From assembly GCF_009696045.1 (NCBI RefSeq), contig NZ_VUMT01000001.1, positions 124,001-188,000 of the forward strand: a DNA stretch of 64,000 nt, read 5' to 3'. Below are positions 42,419 to 50,921 of the stretch, piece by piece. A program made the position numbers and the translations under genes. The stretch's first letter is position 1; each line of letters starts with the position of its first letter. This DNA is from Velocimicrobium porci (GTDB lineage: Bacteria > Bacillota > Clostridia > Lachnospirales > Lachnospiraceae). The notes below the pieces were generated by a model. That model did no database searches. It was given only the letters and a program-made list of their open reading frames with translations, and had not been told where the DNA came from.

Positions 42419-42441
42419 TACAGTCTACACTGTTTACTGTA
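42419..42441. promoter_or_regulatory. Operator-like dyad before the methyltransferase gene
   Basis: TACAGT (42419-42424) and ACTGTA (42436-42441) flank an 11-bp centre that itself contains ACACTGT. It lies 34 bp before the start codon; a regulator site is possible. Confidence 0.35.
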
Positions 42442-42446
42442 TAAAA

Positions 42447-43229
42447 TTATCCCAACGCAACATCTAAAATCATCATCAATACAAAACCAATTGCAACCCC
42501 AATTGTTCCTATATTCGAGTGTTCTCCCTCTTGAGCTTCTGGAATTAGCTCTTCGACAACGACGTAAATCATTGCCCCTGCCGCAAATGCCAAAAGATAT
42601 GGAAGAACAGGAACAATTAACCCCGTTAATAAAATGGTTATAACTCCTGCAATTGGCTCAACAATACCAGACAATGTACCATATCCAAAAGCTTTCGCCT
42701 TTGACAGTCCTTGGCTTTTCAATGGCATAGAAATAATTGCACCTTCCGGGAAGTTCTGAATCGCAATTCCAATTGACAATGCAAAAGCTCCGGTAGCAGA
42801 AATTAGTACATTATCCGTTACCAATCCTGCAAACACAACGCCTACCGCCATACCTTCCGGGATATTGTGTAATGTAACCGCCAAGACAAGCATCGTAGAT
42901 TTTTTTAAGCTTGTCTTTACCCCTTCCGGTTTCTCATTATCCAAATGTAAATGTGGAATTACACTATCTAATATCAATAAAAATAAGATTCCCAATAAAA
43001 AACCAACTGCCGCCGGAATCCAGGCAATCATACCTGCCTCTTTCGCCATATCAATTGCCGGCATTAATAACGACCAGATTGAAGCTGCAATCATAACTCC
43101 TGACGCAAATCCAAGTAACGCTTTTTGAAGTTTTACATTCATCTCACGTCTTAAAAAAAAGACCATTCCCGAACCCAAAGTTGTTCCAATAAATGGTATC
43201 AGCAACCCTAATATTATATTTTTTTCCAT
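42447..43229 (-). CDS. ZIP family metal transporter
   Basis: 260-residue inner-membrane divalent-metal importer (Zn/Fe/Mn) with eight membrane segments. TM4 has LHNIPEGMAVGVVFAG and TM5 IQNFPEGAIISMPL, the HNxPEG metal sites. EELIPEAQEGEHSN near the end matches the GufA/ZupT subgroup. The loop after TM3 (HLHLDNEKPEG) is His/Asp-rich as usual. It lies 66 bp after a DtxR-type regulator gene on the same strand, so metal-responsive expression is likely. Confidence 0.92.
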   Translation of the reverse strand: MEKNIILGLLIPFIGTTLGSGMVFFLRREMNVKLQKALLGFASGVMIAASIWSLLMPAIDMAKEAGMIAWIPAAVGFLLGILFLLILDSVIPHLHLDNEKPEGVKTSLKKSTMLVLAVTLHNIPEGMAVGVVFAGLVTDNVLISATGAFALSIGIAIQNFPEGAIISMPLKSQGLSKAKAFGYGTLSGIVEPIAGVITILLTGLIVPVLPYLLAFAAGAMIYVVVEELIPEAQEGEHSNIGTIGVAIGFVLMMILDVALG

Positions 43230-43295
43230 TTATATAATCCGCCTTTCTTCTTCACTATATAGTTTATTCATTTATAAATCTTTTATTTCATTACA

Positions 43296-43691
43296 TCAAC
43301 TTGGAATAGACTTTCCATTTGGCGAATGACTCGGACGCCGTAAAAATTCATTCAGCCGTTCTATAATTCGGTCGGAAGCAATATGCTCTAAAAGATGAGC
43401 ATCCTCGTGTGCTTCTTTCAATGTATATCCTAAATACTCTGTTAAAAAGACCTCCCATATTCTATGAGCACGGATAATTTTCATACACCATTCTTTCCCT
43501 TTATCCGTCAGCATTGACCCTTTATAAGGTACATATTCAATCAACGCTTCTTGTTTTAATTTTCCAATCATTTCTGTCACAGAAGCTGGTGACACCGACA
43601 ATTTCATTGCAATTGTCTTATTGGAAACCAACCGGTGCTCTCCACCTTCTTGATATATTATCTTTAAATAGTCCTCTTTACTTGCAGTCAA
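43296..43691 (-). CDS. DtxR/MntR-family metal-dependent repressor
   Basis: 131 residues from a TTG at 43691 (GAGGTG six bases upstream). In-frame ATGs further upstream would place the N-terminus across the operator and promoter, so they are rejected. The winged helix reads TASKEDYLKIIY, SVSPASVTEMIGKL and the YVPYKGSMLTDKG wing. The dimerisation/metal domain has AHRIWEVFL and EDAHLLEHIASDRIIERL. There is no FeoA/SH3 tail, as in MntR. The adjacent ZIP gene and the palindrome at the start site point to control of metal uptake and autoregulation. Confidence 0.88.
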   Translation of the reverse strand: MTASKEDYLKIIYQEGGEHRLVSNKTIAMKLSVSPASVTEMIGKLKQEALIEYVPYKGSMLTDKGKEWCMKIIRAHRIWEVFLTEYLGYTLKEAHEDAHLLEHIASDRIIERLNEFLRRPSHSPNGKSIPS

Positions 43692-43707
43692 TGCTCTCAC
43701 CTCTTTT

Positions 43708-43721
43708 TTAGGCATGCCTAA
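43708..43721. promoter_or_regulatory. DtxR-type operator palindrome
   Basis: TTAGGCATGCCTAA, a perfect 14-bp palindrome similar to the TTAGG...CCTAA core of DtxR/IdeR boxes. It lies about 11 bp after the -10 box and 16 bp before the TTG start of the DtxR-family gene. Confidence 0.75.
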
Positions 43722-43731
43722 TTTTGTTTTT

Positions 43732-43760
43732 ATTTTATAATGCAAGATAAGAAATTGCAA
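43732..43760 (-). promoter_or_regulatory. Promoter of the DtxR-family gene
   Basis: Minus strand: TTGCAA (43755-43760), 17-bp spacer, TAAAAT (43732-43737). The operator overlaps the expected transcription start. Confidence 0.65.
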
Positions 43761-43809
43761 GTAAAATTTTATTAATTTTTCAAATAAATTAATATGACCA
43801 CCTTTTAGT

Positions 43810-43837
43810 TTTATAGGAGACGAAGTTTCCTATAAAG
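43810..43837. repeat. Second copy of the dispersed 28-bp hairpin
   Basis: Identical over 28 bp to 22806-22833 (TTTATAGGA...TCCTATAAAG). As there, it directly follows the T-run of a minus-strand terminator. Confidence 0.75.
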
Positions 43838-43845
43838 TAAAAAAA

Positions 43846-43870
43846 CGACTCAATATATACAAATGAGCCG
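43846..43870 (-). terminator. Terminator of the SH3-like secreted protein gene
   Basis: CGGCTCA / TGAGTCG stem (one G-T) with an 11-nt loop, then T7 on the minus strand, about 150 bp after the stop. Confidence 0.7.
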
Positions 43871-44021
43871 CCTTTTATAGTCTATAACCAAATGGATATA
43901 GATACATATTTACTTGACAAAAATATTATAGCATAATTTTTTACAATTTCATAGAGCATTTTCTTGCTTCTATCCAATTTATCTCCCTATAACCTATGAA
44001 ATACAACACCTTAACAAAATC

Positions 44022-44882
44022 TTAATCGCAAAGTACAATATCTAAAAAAGCCGGACTATCCTCAAATCCATAATCATTAGCACACAACCATCCGATTTTC
44101 CCATTTGTACTTTTAAATTTCACAAAGACCTTTTCTTTTGAATAATAAATACTAACCGGTCTTACCTTTTCGCCTTTTTTTAGAGTAAAAGCAGTACCCT
44201 TAGACTTATCAGGCTCCTTATAAAAAGTTACTTTTTTAGCTACTGTAAGCTGATTATCTCTATTATAGATTTTATGAATCGAATAAGTATTTGTTTTCAC
44301 GCGACTTACTTTCCCATTTTTTAGTTGATAAGGAATAATATCAAAATGATTTCCAATCAGACAATCAACAAAAAAAGCTCTGTCTACCATTATATAAAAT
44401 TTTCCATTTCCGTCTGCTTTATTCAAAATCCCTGATGTAAGATGAAAGTGCTCACCAAGCTCTTTATAACCTAAACTGTATACCTTCTTCATTTTTCCTT
44501 CCTTGTATTGATACAATGCAGAAAAAATAACATCCTCTGAGCTTCCCATACTATACACCCAGATATCCATAACCCCATCTTTCGTGTCAATATCCGTAAT
44601 CTGCATATGCGGATCATACGCATCATAAAGTCCTTTCACGGTTGTCTTTATTTTTCCATTGATAATAATTTTATAGGTAGAAATATCATTCTTATTCGTT
44701 TCCAATTTATAGGAAACTGCCTCCTTTTGTCCATCTTGATCTAAGTCAATCTTGTAGGTTTTGTTTTCCTTTAAATTGTGTATCTTACTGGCAGCCAGTG
44801 ACAACTCTGATTTTATTCCCATAACTGTTACCGTGGTCACTGCCACACAAAGTGCAAACTTTATGAAACGATTACTTTTCAT
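44022..44882 (-). CDS. Secreted protein with SH3-like C-terminus
   Basis: About 286 residues; ATG at 44882 (GTG at 44888 also possible). The N-terminal signal peptide FIKFALCVAVTTVTVMG is cleaved near LAASK. A repeat-containing middle, LDQDGQKEAVSYKLE and ITDIDTKDGVMDIWVYS, resembles VCBS/EF-hand-like D-x-D-x-D segments. The C-terminal 70 residues (VAKKVTFYKEPDKSKGTAF...GWLCANDYGFED) resemble a bacterial SH3 domain. It is probably a cell-surface or wall-associated protein; no enzyme motif is visible. It stands alone. Confidence 0.75.
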   Translation of the reverse strand: MKSNRFIKFALCVAVTTVTVMGIKSELSLAASKIHNLKENKTYKIDLDQDGQKEAVSYKLETNKNDISTYKIIINGKIKTTVKGLYDAYDPHMQITDIDTKDGVMDIWVYSMGSSEDVIFSALYQYKEGKMKKVYSLGYKELGEHFHLTSGILNKADGNGKFYIMVDRAFFVDCLIGNHFDIIPYQLKNGKVSRVKTNTYSIHKIYNRDNQLTVAKKVTFYKEPDKSKGTAFTLKKGEKVRPVSIYYSKEKVFVKFKSTNGKIGWLCANDYGFEDSPAFLDIVLCD

Positions 44883-45053
44883 CCTCACTTACCTTCCTTT
44901 TTATTTAATTGCATGATTGCTTTTTCTTATAATATCTGTATAGCAGTTCCATCATAACAATGATAATATACGAACACTTTTCCTGCCATATATATAGTAT
45001 AACTCAAAAATCTAATGCTGTACACAATTTTATAGGCATCCTAAAAGAAACTG

Positions 45054-45126
45054 AAATATTGAAACATTGAAAAATTCTGTAGACTTCTCGTAGACTTTAA
45101 TCATAATTTGACACGTTTCAATATTT
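45054..45126. repeat. Inverted repeat upstream of the SH3-like gene
   Basis: Perfect 12-bp arms AAATATTGAAAC (45054-45065) and GTTTCAATATTT (45115-45126), 49 bp apart. It lies in the 314-bp gap (44883-45196), which otherwise holds only AT-rich DNA and the next terminator. Confidence 0.5.
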
Positions 45127-45140
45127 CCAGCAAAAGAAAA

Positions 45141-45170
45141 GAGGACTCTCAAATTTTATTGAAAGTCCTC
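45141..45170 (-). terminator. Terminator of the GGGtGRT gene
   Basis: GAGGACTTTCAA / TTTGAGAGTCCTC-type stem of about 11 bp, then TTTTCTTTT on the minus strand; 27 bp after the stop. Confidence 0.8.
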
Positions 45171-45196
45171 AAACACTTCATTTTATAGGATTTTAA

Positions 45197-46207
45197 TTAG
45201 AACTTACCAGCCTTCGCTGCTTCCTCAATAGAAACAGCCACAGCAACTGTAGCACCAACCATTGGATTATTTCCCATACCGATCAATCCCATCATTTCAA
45301 CATGTGCTGGTACAGAAGAAGAACCTGCGAACTGTGCATCACTGTGCATACGTCCCATTGTATCTGTCATTCCGTAGGAAGCTGGTCCGGCTGCCATGTT
45401 ATCTGGGTGAAGAGTACGTCCTGTACCACCACCGGAAGCAACTGAGAAATATTTCTTTCCCTGCTCGATACATTCTTTCTTATATGTACCTGCAACTGGA
45501 TGTTGGAAACGTGTTGGGTTTGTGGAGTTACCTGTGATTGATACATCAACTCCTTCTTTATGCATGATTGCAACACCTTCTCTTACATCATTGGCACCAT
45601 AGCAGTTTACTTTTGCACGAAGACCATTGGAATAAGATTTACGGAATACTTCTTTTACTTCACCTGTATAGTAATCCATTTCTGTTTCAACAAATGTAAA
45701 TCCGTTGATTCTGGAAATAATCTGGGCAGCATCTTTTCCAAGACCGTTTAAAATAACGCGTAATGGTTTTTTACGAACTTTATTTGCTTTTTCAGCAATA
45801 CCGATTGCACCTTCTGCAGCTGCGAAGGATTCATGACCTGCCAAGAAAGCAAAACATTCTGTATCTTCTTCTAATAACATTTTTCCTAAATTACCATGTC
45901 CTAATCCTACCTTACGCTGATCAGCAACAGAACCAGGAATACAAAAAGCCTGAAGTCCTTCTCCAATTGCTGCAGCAGCATCAGCAGCTCTCGTACAACC
46001 CTTTTTGATAGCAATTGCAGCACCTACTGTGTAAGCCCAGCATGCATTTTCAAAACAGATAGGTTGAATTTTCTTTACTTGGTCATATACATTAAGACCG
46101 GCATCTTTTGTAATTTTTTCAGCTTCTTCAATGGAAGCAATGCCGTATTCATTTAATACTTTATTGATTTTATCAATTCTTCTTTCATAAGATTCAAATA
46201 ATGCCAT
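45197..46207 (-). CDS. GGGtGRT protein
   Basis: 336 residues, cytosolic. It carries the motif that names the family, VASGGGTGRTLHPDNMAAGP near residue 262. Other conserved blocks are CFENACWAYTVGAAIA, GLGHGNLGKMLLEEDTECFAFLAGHESFAAAEGAIG and MGRMHSDAQFAGSSSVPAHVEMMGLIGMG. The biochemical role is not established. It is always or often paired with an NifU-like scaffold, as here (20 bp downstream of that gene), so a part in Fe-S cluster handling or in a cofactor-dependent enzyme is likely. The start follows GAGGTAG. Confidence 0.88.
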   Translation of the reverse strand: MALFESYERRIDKINKVLNEYGIASIEEAEKITKDAGLNVYDQVKKIQPICFENACWAYTVGAAIAIKKGCTRAADAAAAIGEGLQAFCIPGSVADQRKVGLGHGNLGKMLLEEDTECFAFLAGHESFAAAEGAIGIAEKANKVRKKPLRVILNGLGKDAAQIISRINGFTFVETEMDYYTGEVKEVFRKSYSNGLRAKVNCYGANDVREGVAIMHKEGVDVSITGNSTNPTRFQHPVAGTYKKECIEQGKKYFSVASGGGTGRTLHPDNMAAGPASYGMTDTMGRMHSDAQFAGSSSVPAHVEMMGLIGMGNNPMVGATVAVAVSIEEAAKAGKF

Positions 46208-46226
46208 GATTTCGCTACCTCCTCAA

Positions 46227-46919
46227 TTATTCTGCACGTGGATCGATGATTTTAACTGCATCGTCAACTCGTCCGTATTGTCCTTTTGCTTTTTCCCAAG
46301 CTTCGTTTGGTTCATCACCTTTTTTAATGAAGTCTGTAAATTTGCCAAGGCTTACGAATTGGTATCCGATAATCTGGTCTTCTTCATCTAAAGCGATTCC
46401 TGTTACATAACCTTCTGCCATTTCAAGGTAACGAGGACCTTTTTTCAAAGTTCCGTACATCGTACCAACCTGAGAACGAAGTCCTTTTCCTAAATCTTCA
46501 AGACCTGCTCCAATTGGAAGTCCATCTTCGGAGAAAGCAGACTGTGTTCTTCCGTAAACAATCTGTAAGAATAATTCTCTCATAGCTGTGTTTATAGCAT
46601 CACATACTAAGTCTGTATTTAATGCTTCAAGGAGTGTTCTTCCCGGTAAAATTTCTGAAGCCATAGCAGCAGAGTGTGTCATACCTGAACAACCAATCGT
46701 CTCAACCAAAGCTTCCTGGATAATACCATCTTTTACATTTAAAGTAAGCTTACAGGCACCCTGTTGTGGTGCACACCAGCCTACACCGTGTGTTAAACCG
46801 GAAATATCCTTCACTTCTTTGGCTTTTACCCATTTTGCTTCTTCAGGGATTGGAGCAGCACCATGGTTAACGCCTTGTGCTACTGGACACATCATTTCTA
46901 CTTCATGTGAATAAATCAT
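46227..46919 (-). CDS. Iron-sulfur cluster assembly scaffold-like protein (GGGtGRT partner)
   Basis: 230 residues from the ATG at 46919 (AAAGGAG nine bases upstream). A NifU_N-like fold: GVGWCAPQQGACKLTL, VETIGCSGMTHSAAMASEILPGRTLLEAL and DAINTAMRELFLQIVYGRTQ. The Cys residues in WC and GC would be cluster ligands. The C-terminus (EEDQIIGYQFVSLGKFTDF) is specific to the partner of GGGtGRT proteins. First gene of the pair. A GAGTCCAAAC / GTTTGGGCTC hairpin lies in its leader (about 46984-47004). Confidence 0.85.
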   Translation of the reverse strand: MIYSHEVEMMCPVAQGVNHGAAPIPEEAKWVKAKEVKDISGLTHGVGWCAPQQGACKLTLNVKDGIIQEALVETIGCSGMTHSAAMASEILPGRTLLEALNTDLVCDAINTAMRELFLQIVYGRTQSAFSEDGLPIGAGLEDLGKGLRSQVGTMYGTLKKGPRYLEMAEGYVTGIALDEEDQIIGYQFVSLGKFTDFIKKGDEPNEAWEKAKGQYGRVDDAVKIIDPRAE

Positions 46920-47059
46920 GTTATAACTCCTTTCAATATACATTCTACTTTGTATTATTTTTAACAATACTCGTTTGAAATTAGAGCCCAAACAGTTTGG
47001 ACTCTTCCTTATTCTCTCACAAAATGACAAAATAGTCTATAGATATTTGCAATTTTCTT

Positions 47060-47743
47060 TTATTTTTTTTCATCCTGTTTAAGAACAACTTCACCTTGTT
47101 TCTTATAAATACTATTACTTTCTACCATTCCACGCACCATAGACAATGGATAAATATTCGTATTTTTACCAATTATTGTTCCTGGATTTAATACACTTCC
47201 ACATCCAACTTCTACATTATCACCTAGGATTGCTCCCATTTTCTTTAAACCGGTTTCAATTTTTTGACCTTGATAAGAAATTGTTACTAACGTTTTATCG
47301 GATTTCACATTAGAAGTAATCGAACCCGCACCCATATGGGATTTATATCCTAATATCGAATCTCCGACGTAATTATAATGAGGAACCTGTACTTTGTTAA
47401 ATAAAATAACATTTTTTAACTCTGTCGAGTTTCCAACAACTGCTCCCTCTCCAACAATCGCATTGCCACGGATAAACGCACAATGTCTGACCTCTGCATC
47501 TTTCCCGATAATCGCCGGACCATTTATATACGCACTTTCATATACATGTGCCGATTTTGCAATCCAGATATTGTCACCACGTTTTTCGTATTCCTCCTCT
47601 GAAAGTGTATTCCCCAATTTAATAATAAATTCACTTATTTTAGGAAGAACTTCCCACGGATAAGTTATATCCGTAAAAATATCTTTTGCAATTGTTTCTT
47701 CTAAATTAAAAAGATTCTTTATTTCCATTTTTTCATATGACAT
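47060..47743 (-). CDS. Left-handed beta-helix (hexapeptide-repeat) nucleotidyl/acyltransferase-like protein
   Basis: 227 residues. The N-terminal helical part (about 1-55) is followed by [LIV]-G-x4 hexapeptide repeats: INGPAIIGKDAEVRHCAFIRG, NAIVGEGAVVGNSTELKN, GDNVEVGCGSVLNPGTIIGKN. GSITSNVKSD and YPLSMVRG resemble the C-terminal half of GlmU-like UDP-GlcNAc pyrophosphorylases, but the nucleotidyltransferase domain is missing. It may acetylate or bind a sugar nucleotide. The start follows GAGGAG. It is upstream of the scaffold pair and downstream of topB, on the same strand. Confidence 0.8.
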   Translation of the reverse strand: MSYEKMEIKNLFNLEETIAKDIFTDITYPWEVLPKISEFIIKLGNTLSEEEYEKRGDNIWIAKSAHVYESAYINGPAIIGKDAEVRHCAFIRGNAIVGEGAVVGNSTELKNVILFNKVQVPHYNYVGDSILGYKSHMGAGSITSNVKSDKTLVTISYQGQKIETGLKKMGAILGDNVEVGCGSVLNPGTIIGKNTNIYPLSMVRGMVESNSIYKKQGEVVLKQDEKK

Positions 47744-47837
47744 TTTTTAATTCTCCTCTTTTCTTAATTTTTTCTATTTCTTTATCGAATTGACATAATA
47801 TAAATTTGGCAAGGATTCCATTCATTTCGCTCCAATC

Positions 47838-49868
47838 CTATTTATAATAAGTTGCAGACTGATCAAACAGTTTCCTTAACTCATATTGATTTGCAAGCCC
47901 TTTTACTCCCTGTGTCCATTGACTTACAAATCGATTCAGCTTTTGCATGTATTCTTCTTCCGTAATCTGACCTTCTGCTACATAATTAAGTCCTTTTTCC
48001 CAGCTTGCAGTAAGCTCTGGATTAAGAAGAGAACGAATCGACAAGTTTACAACATGATAAATCAATTCTCCCTGTAAAGTCGGAGTAATAATCTGTGTCT
48101 TTTTATTTAATTTTAAATATTCAATCCGAACAAGCTTATTCAAAATCTCAGCACGAGTTGCACTTGTACCAATTCCACTTCCCTTTATTTGTGCTCGAAG
48201 CTCTTCATCTTCAATCAATTGACCTGCATTTTCCATTGCAAGAATCATAGAGCCGGAATTATAGCGTTTTGGAGGAGAAGTTTCTCCTTCTTTTATCGCA
48301 AATGCTTCTACCGGAAGTTCCATTCCCTTTTTTAAGCCTGCTATTACCCTGATTAAACCTTCATCTAATTTATTGCCATCATCTGTATCCCTTTCCTCTT
48401 TTTCTTGCTGTATTATGCCATTAGCACTATTTTTCTTTGAAAAAGAATATCCCATGACAGATAAATACCCCTGCTCCGTCATAACACGAAATGAGGAAAA
48501 AAACTTTTCAATTCCGACCTTAGTCGTAAGACTTGTTTTTTGATAGACTGCAGGGGGGTAAAAAATACTCAAAAATCTTCTCACAATTGCTTCATATACC
48601 TTTTTTGCTGTCGGTGTTAATGAATTTAGTGCACCAAGTCCCTGCCCTGTTGGTATAATTGCATAGTGGTCTGTAATCTGCTTATCATTCACATATTTTG
48701 TCTTTGCAATTCCTTGGTAGCTCTTATTTTCCAGTATTACAGACGCATACTCTTTTCCATACTGGTAATTACAGAGTCCTCTAATATTTTTATAAATCTC
48801 CTTGCTTACAGCTGTTGATAATACCCTTGCATCCGTTCTTGGATATGTAACTAATTTTTTTTCATACAATTCCTGCGTGATTTTTAGCGTTTCATCCGGA
48901 CTAATCTTAAATAATTTAGAACAGACATTTTGAAGTTCTGCAAGATTAAATAAAAGTGGAGGCTGTTTTTTTTCCTTTTTTCGTTCTATCGCTTCTACTA
49001 TTGCTGTTACCGGTTTTGTTTCTTCCAAATGAGAAATGAGTTCTTTTGCTGATTCTTTTTTCTTAAATCCATTTTCTTTATACAAAAGCGGAGAGCCAAA
49101 GTAAGAAGAACCTTCCACAGCTCTCCACTCGCCCTCTATCTTCTTTTCTAAAAAGGTCATTGTACTTAATACCCTGTAAAACGGCGTTTTGACAAAATCC
49201 CGTATCTCCTGTTCTCTCCTTACTACCATTCCAAGAACACAGGTCATAACACGCCCAACGGAAATCGAACTCCATTTTTTATTCTGCAAATAATTGTTGA
49301 CCGTCTGACCATATTTTAAAGATAAGACACGGGAAAAATTAATGCCCATTAAATAATCTTCTTTTGCCCGAAGATAAGCAGACGAAGAAAGATTATCATA
49401 CTCAGATAATAATTTTGCCTCTTTAATCCCTCTAAGTATCTCTTCCTCCGTCTGTGAATCAATCCACACTCTTCGTTTTTCTTTTGTATCCGGTACCTTT
49501 GCCATCTGGTCAACAAGACGATAAATGTATTCTCCCTCACGCCCAGAGTCGGTACAAACATAAATAACACCAACATCTTCTCTCGTAAGAAGTGCAGAAA
49601 CTGTATCAAATTGTTTCTTTACACTTGGAATAACCTCATATAAAAATGAATCCGGTAAAAACGGAAGGGTGTCCAGTGCCCACTTTTTGTAGACAGAGTC
49701 ATAAACCTCCGGGTAGCTCATTGTAACCAAATGTCCAACACACCAAGTCACAATCGCCTCTTCCGATTCAATATACCCATCTCTTTTTTTACCATTTATT
49801 TTTAATGCTTTGGCAAATTCCTGTGCCACACTTGGTTTTTCTGAAATATATAATGCCTTTTTACTCAC
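47838..49868 (-). CDS. topB: DNA topoisomerase III
   Basis: Type IA topoisomerase, 676 residues, that unlinks single strands during replication and recombination. The N-terminal TOPRIM domain reads ALYISEKPSVAQEFAKAL with Glu, and CTDSGREGEYIYRL with the D-x-x-x-E residues. KKLVTYPRTDARVL near residue 345 holds the catalytic Tyr. IGTSATRAEILNKL follows. There is no C-terminal zinc-finger extension, as in shorter TopB proteins. TopB often travels on mobile elements in Firmicutes, but the neighbours here look chromosomal. A small membrane-protein gene ends 3 bp upstream. Confidence 0.92.
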   Translation of the reverse strand: MSKKALYISEKPSVAQEFAKALKINGKKRDGYIESEEAIVTWCVGHLVTMSYPEVYDSVYKKWALDTLPFLPDSFLYEVIPSVKKQFDTVSALLTREDVGVIYVCTDSGREGEYIYRLVDQMAKVPDTKEKRRVWIDSQTEEEILRGIKEAKLLSEYDNLSSSAYLRAKEDYLMGINFSRVLSLKYGQTVNNYLQNKKWSSISVGRVMTCVLGMVVRREQEIRDFVKTPFYRVLSTMTFLEKKIEGEWRAVEGSSYFGSPLLYKENGFKKKESAKELISHLEETKPVTAIVEAIERKKEKKQPPLLFNLAELQNVCSKLFKISPDETLKITQELYEKKLVTYPRTDARVLSTAVSKEIYKNIRGLCNYQYGKEYASVILENKSYQGIAKTKYVNDKQITDHYAIIPTGQGLGALNSLTPTAKKVYEAIVRRFLSIFYPPAVYQKTSLTTKVGIEKFFSSFRVMTEQGYLSVMGYSFSKKNSANGIIQQEKEERDTDDGNKLDEGLIRVIAGLKKGMELPVEAFAIKEGETSPPKRYNSGSMILAMENAGQLIEDEELRAQIKGSGIGTSATRAEILNKLVRIEYLKLNKKTQIITPTLQGELIYHVVNLSIRSLLNPELTASWEKGLNYVAEGQITEEEYMQKLNRFVSQWTQGVKGLANQYELRKLFDQSATYYK

Positions 49869-49871
49869 AAT

Positions 49872-50033
49872 CTAGCAATCCTTTTTCTCTACATACTTTT
49901 TTAAAACGGAGGAACCAAAAATCGTTCCAACAATTAAAACGGATGCAACACAACAATATTTAACAATTTTAGTTACATCAACACTTACAAACACTTTGCT
50001 TTCTTCTTCCATATGATTTTTACATCCTCTCAT
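49872..50033 (-). CDS. Small single-pass membrane protein
   Basis: 53 residues from the ATG at 50033 (GGTGGAG just upstream; 50012 and a start near 50072 are alternatives). VKYCCVASVLIVGTIFGSSV is a membrane helix, flanked by a charged N-terminus and a short Lys-rich end, KKYVEKKDC. It is wedged between the LUD gene and topB with gaps of only a few bases, so it is certainly in that operon. Family unknown. Confidence 0.6.
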   Translation of the reverse strand: MRGCKNHMEEESKVFVSVDVTKIVKYCCVASVLIVGTIFGSSVLKKYVEKKDC

Positions 50034-50074
50034 GTTCTCCACCAATTCCTTTCTATTGTTGTTAAATGACAAAA

Positions 50075-50710
50075 CTAATATCCTAATTCTTCCCCAACCA
50101 ATATAACCTTAATACGATTTGGCGTTCTTGATTTTCTTGTAACCACAAGTTCACAACACATACAACCAGAAGACAAGCAGTTATGACAATGCCCTGTCGA
50201 CGCACATGGTGTCTTCGTGTTAAGGCGTACACCATTGATTGGTGCTGCAGTATTTTGTATTCTTTTTACTGCAGTTTCCACATCTGGTACAATCTTATTC
50301 ATTCCTGCGACAATAACTACATGTTCAGGTCCATAAATAAGACAGGCAACACGATTCCCATTGCCATCAATATTGACTAACTCTCCATCTAATGTAATCG
50401 CATTTGAACTCATAAAATAATAATCGCAGGTTGCAATATTACGATATAATTCTTTTTCCTCTTCTTTGGTTTCTGCTGTTTTTCTATCATATAAAGTATA
50501 CTCTGGATTTCCTATTATTTCAAACAGTCCTATCTCTTTCAAAGTTTCAGAACCACCCCATGAAATAGAACATTTTGGAGGCAAACTACTTTTTATTATT
50601 TCCAATGCTTCTTCTTTACTGTCACAATAACATCCATCAATTCCTCTTTCATGAAACTTCTCAATCACAGAATCTGCTAAATTCTTATAGGTTTGTTTTT
50701 TTGGATTCAT
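50075..50710 (-). CDS. LUD-domain (LutC-like) lactate utilisation protein
   Basis: 211 residues. SISWGGSETLKEIGLFEII, DYYFMSSNAITLDGELVNIDGNGNRVA and GPEHVVIVAGMNKIVPDVETAVKRI are the LUD (DUF162) pattern seen in LutB/LutC and orphan proteins. Cys-rich CHNCLSSGCMCCELV near the C-terminus may bind a metal or cluster. No lutA or lutB lies nearby, so a role in lactate oxidation is not assured. The start follows AGGGAGG. First gene of a tight run with the small membrane gene and topB. Confidence 0.85.
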   Translation of the reverse strand: MNPKKQTYKNLADSVIEKFHERGIDGCYCDSKEEALEIIKSSLPPKCSISWGGSETLKEIGLFEIIGNPEYTLYDRKTAETKEEEKELYRNIATCDYYFMSSNAITLDGELVNIDGNGNRVACLIYGPEHVVIVAGMNKIVPDVETAVKRIQNTAAPINGVRLNTKTPCASTGHCHNCLSSGCMCCELVVTRKSRTPNRIKVILVGEELGY

Positions 50711-50848
50711 ATTAGTCCTCCCTTTCTCGCTCTGTTAACTTTCATTGGTTATTTTCCTGTTGTTTAGTATAACATATTGCAAAATAAGATGCAATGAAAC
50801 GAAATGGAATTGCACAACTGACACATAGATAAAATAATTGGTAATAAA

Positions 50849-50893
50849 GATGGCGGTATTGCATCTTTTTTGTTTTCATGCAACACCGCCATC
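50849..50893 (-). terminator. Terminator of the O-antigen-ligase-like gene
   Basis: GATGGCGGT / ACCGCCATC arms, extended by TTGCAT / ATGCAA after one mismatch. The transcript tail in the minus direction is TTTATTACC. Confidence 0.7.
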
Positions 50894-50921
50894 CACATCA
50901 TATTAAGATTTTATACTTTCG

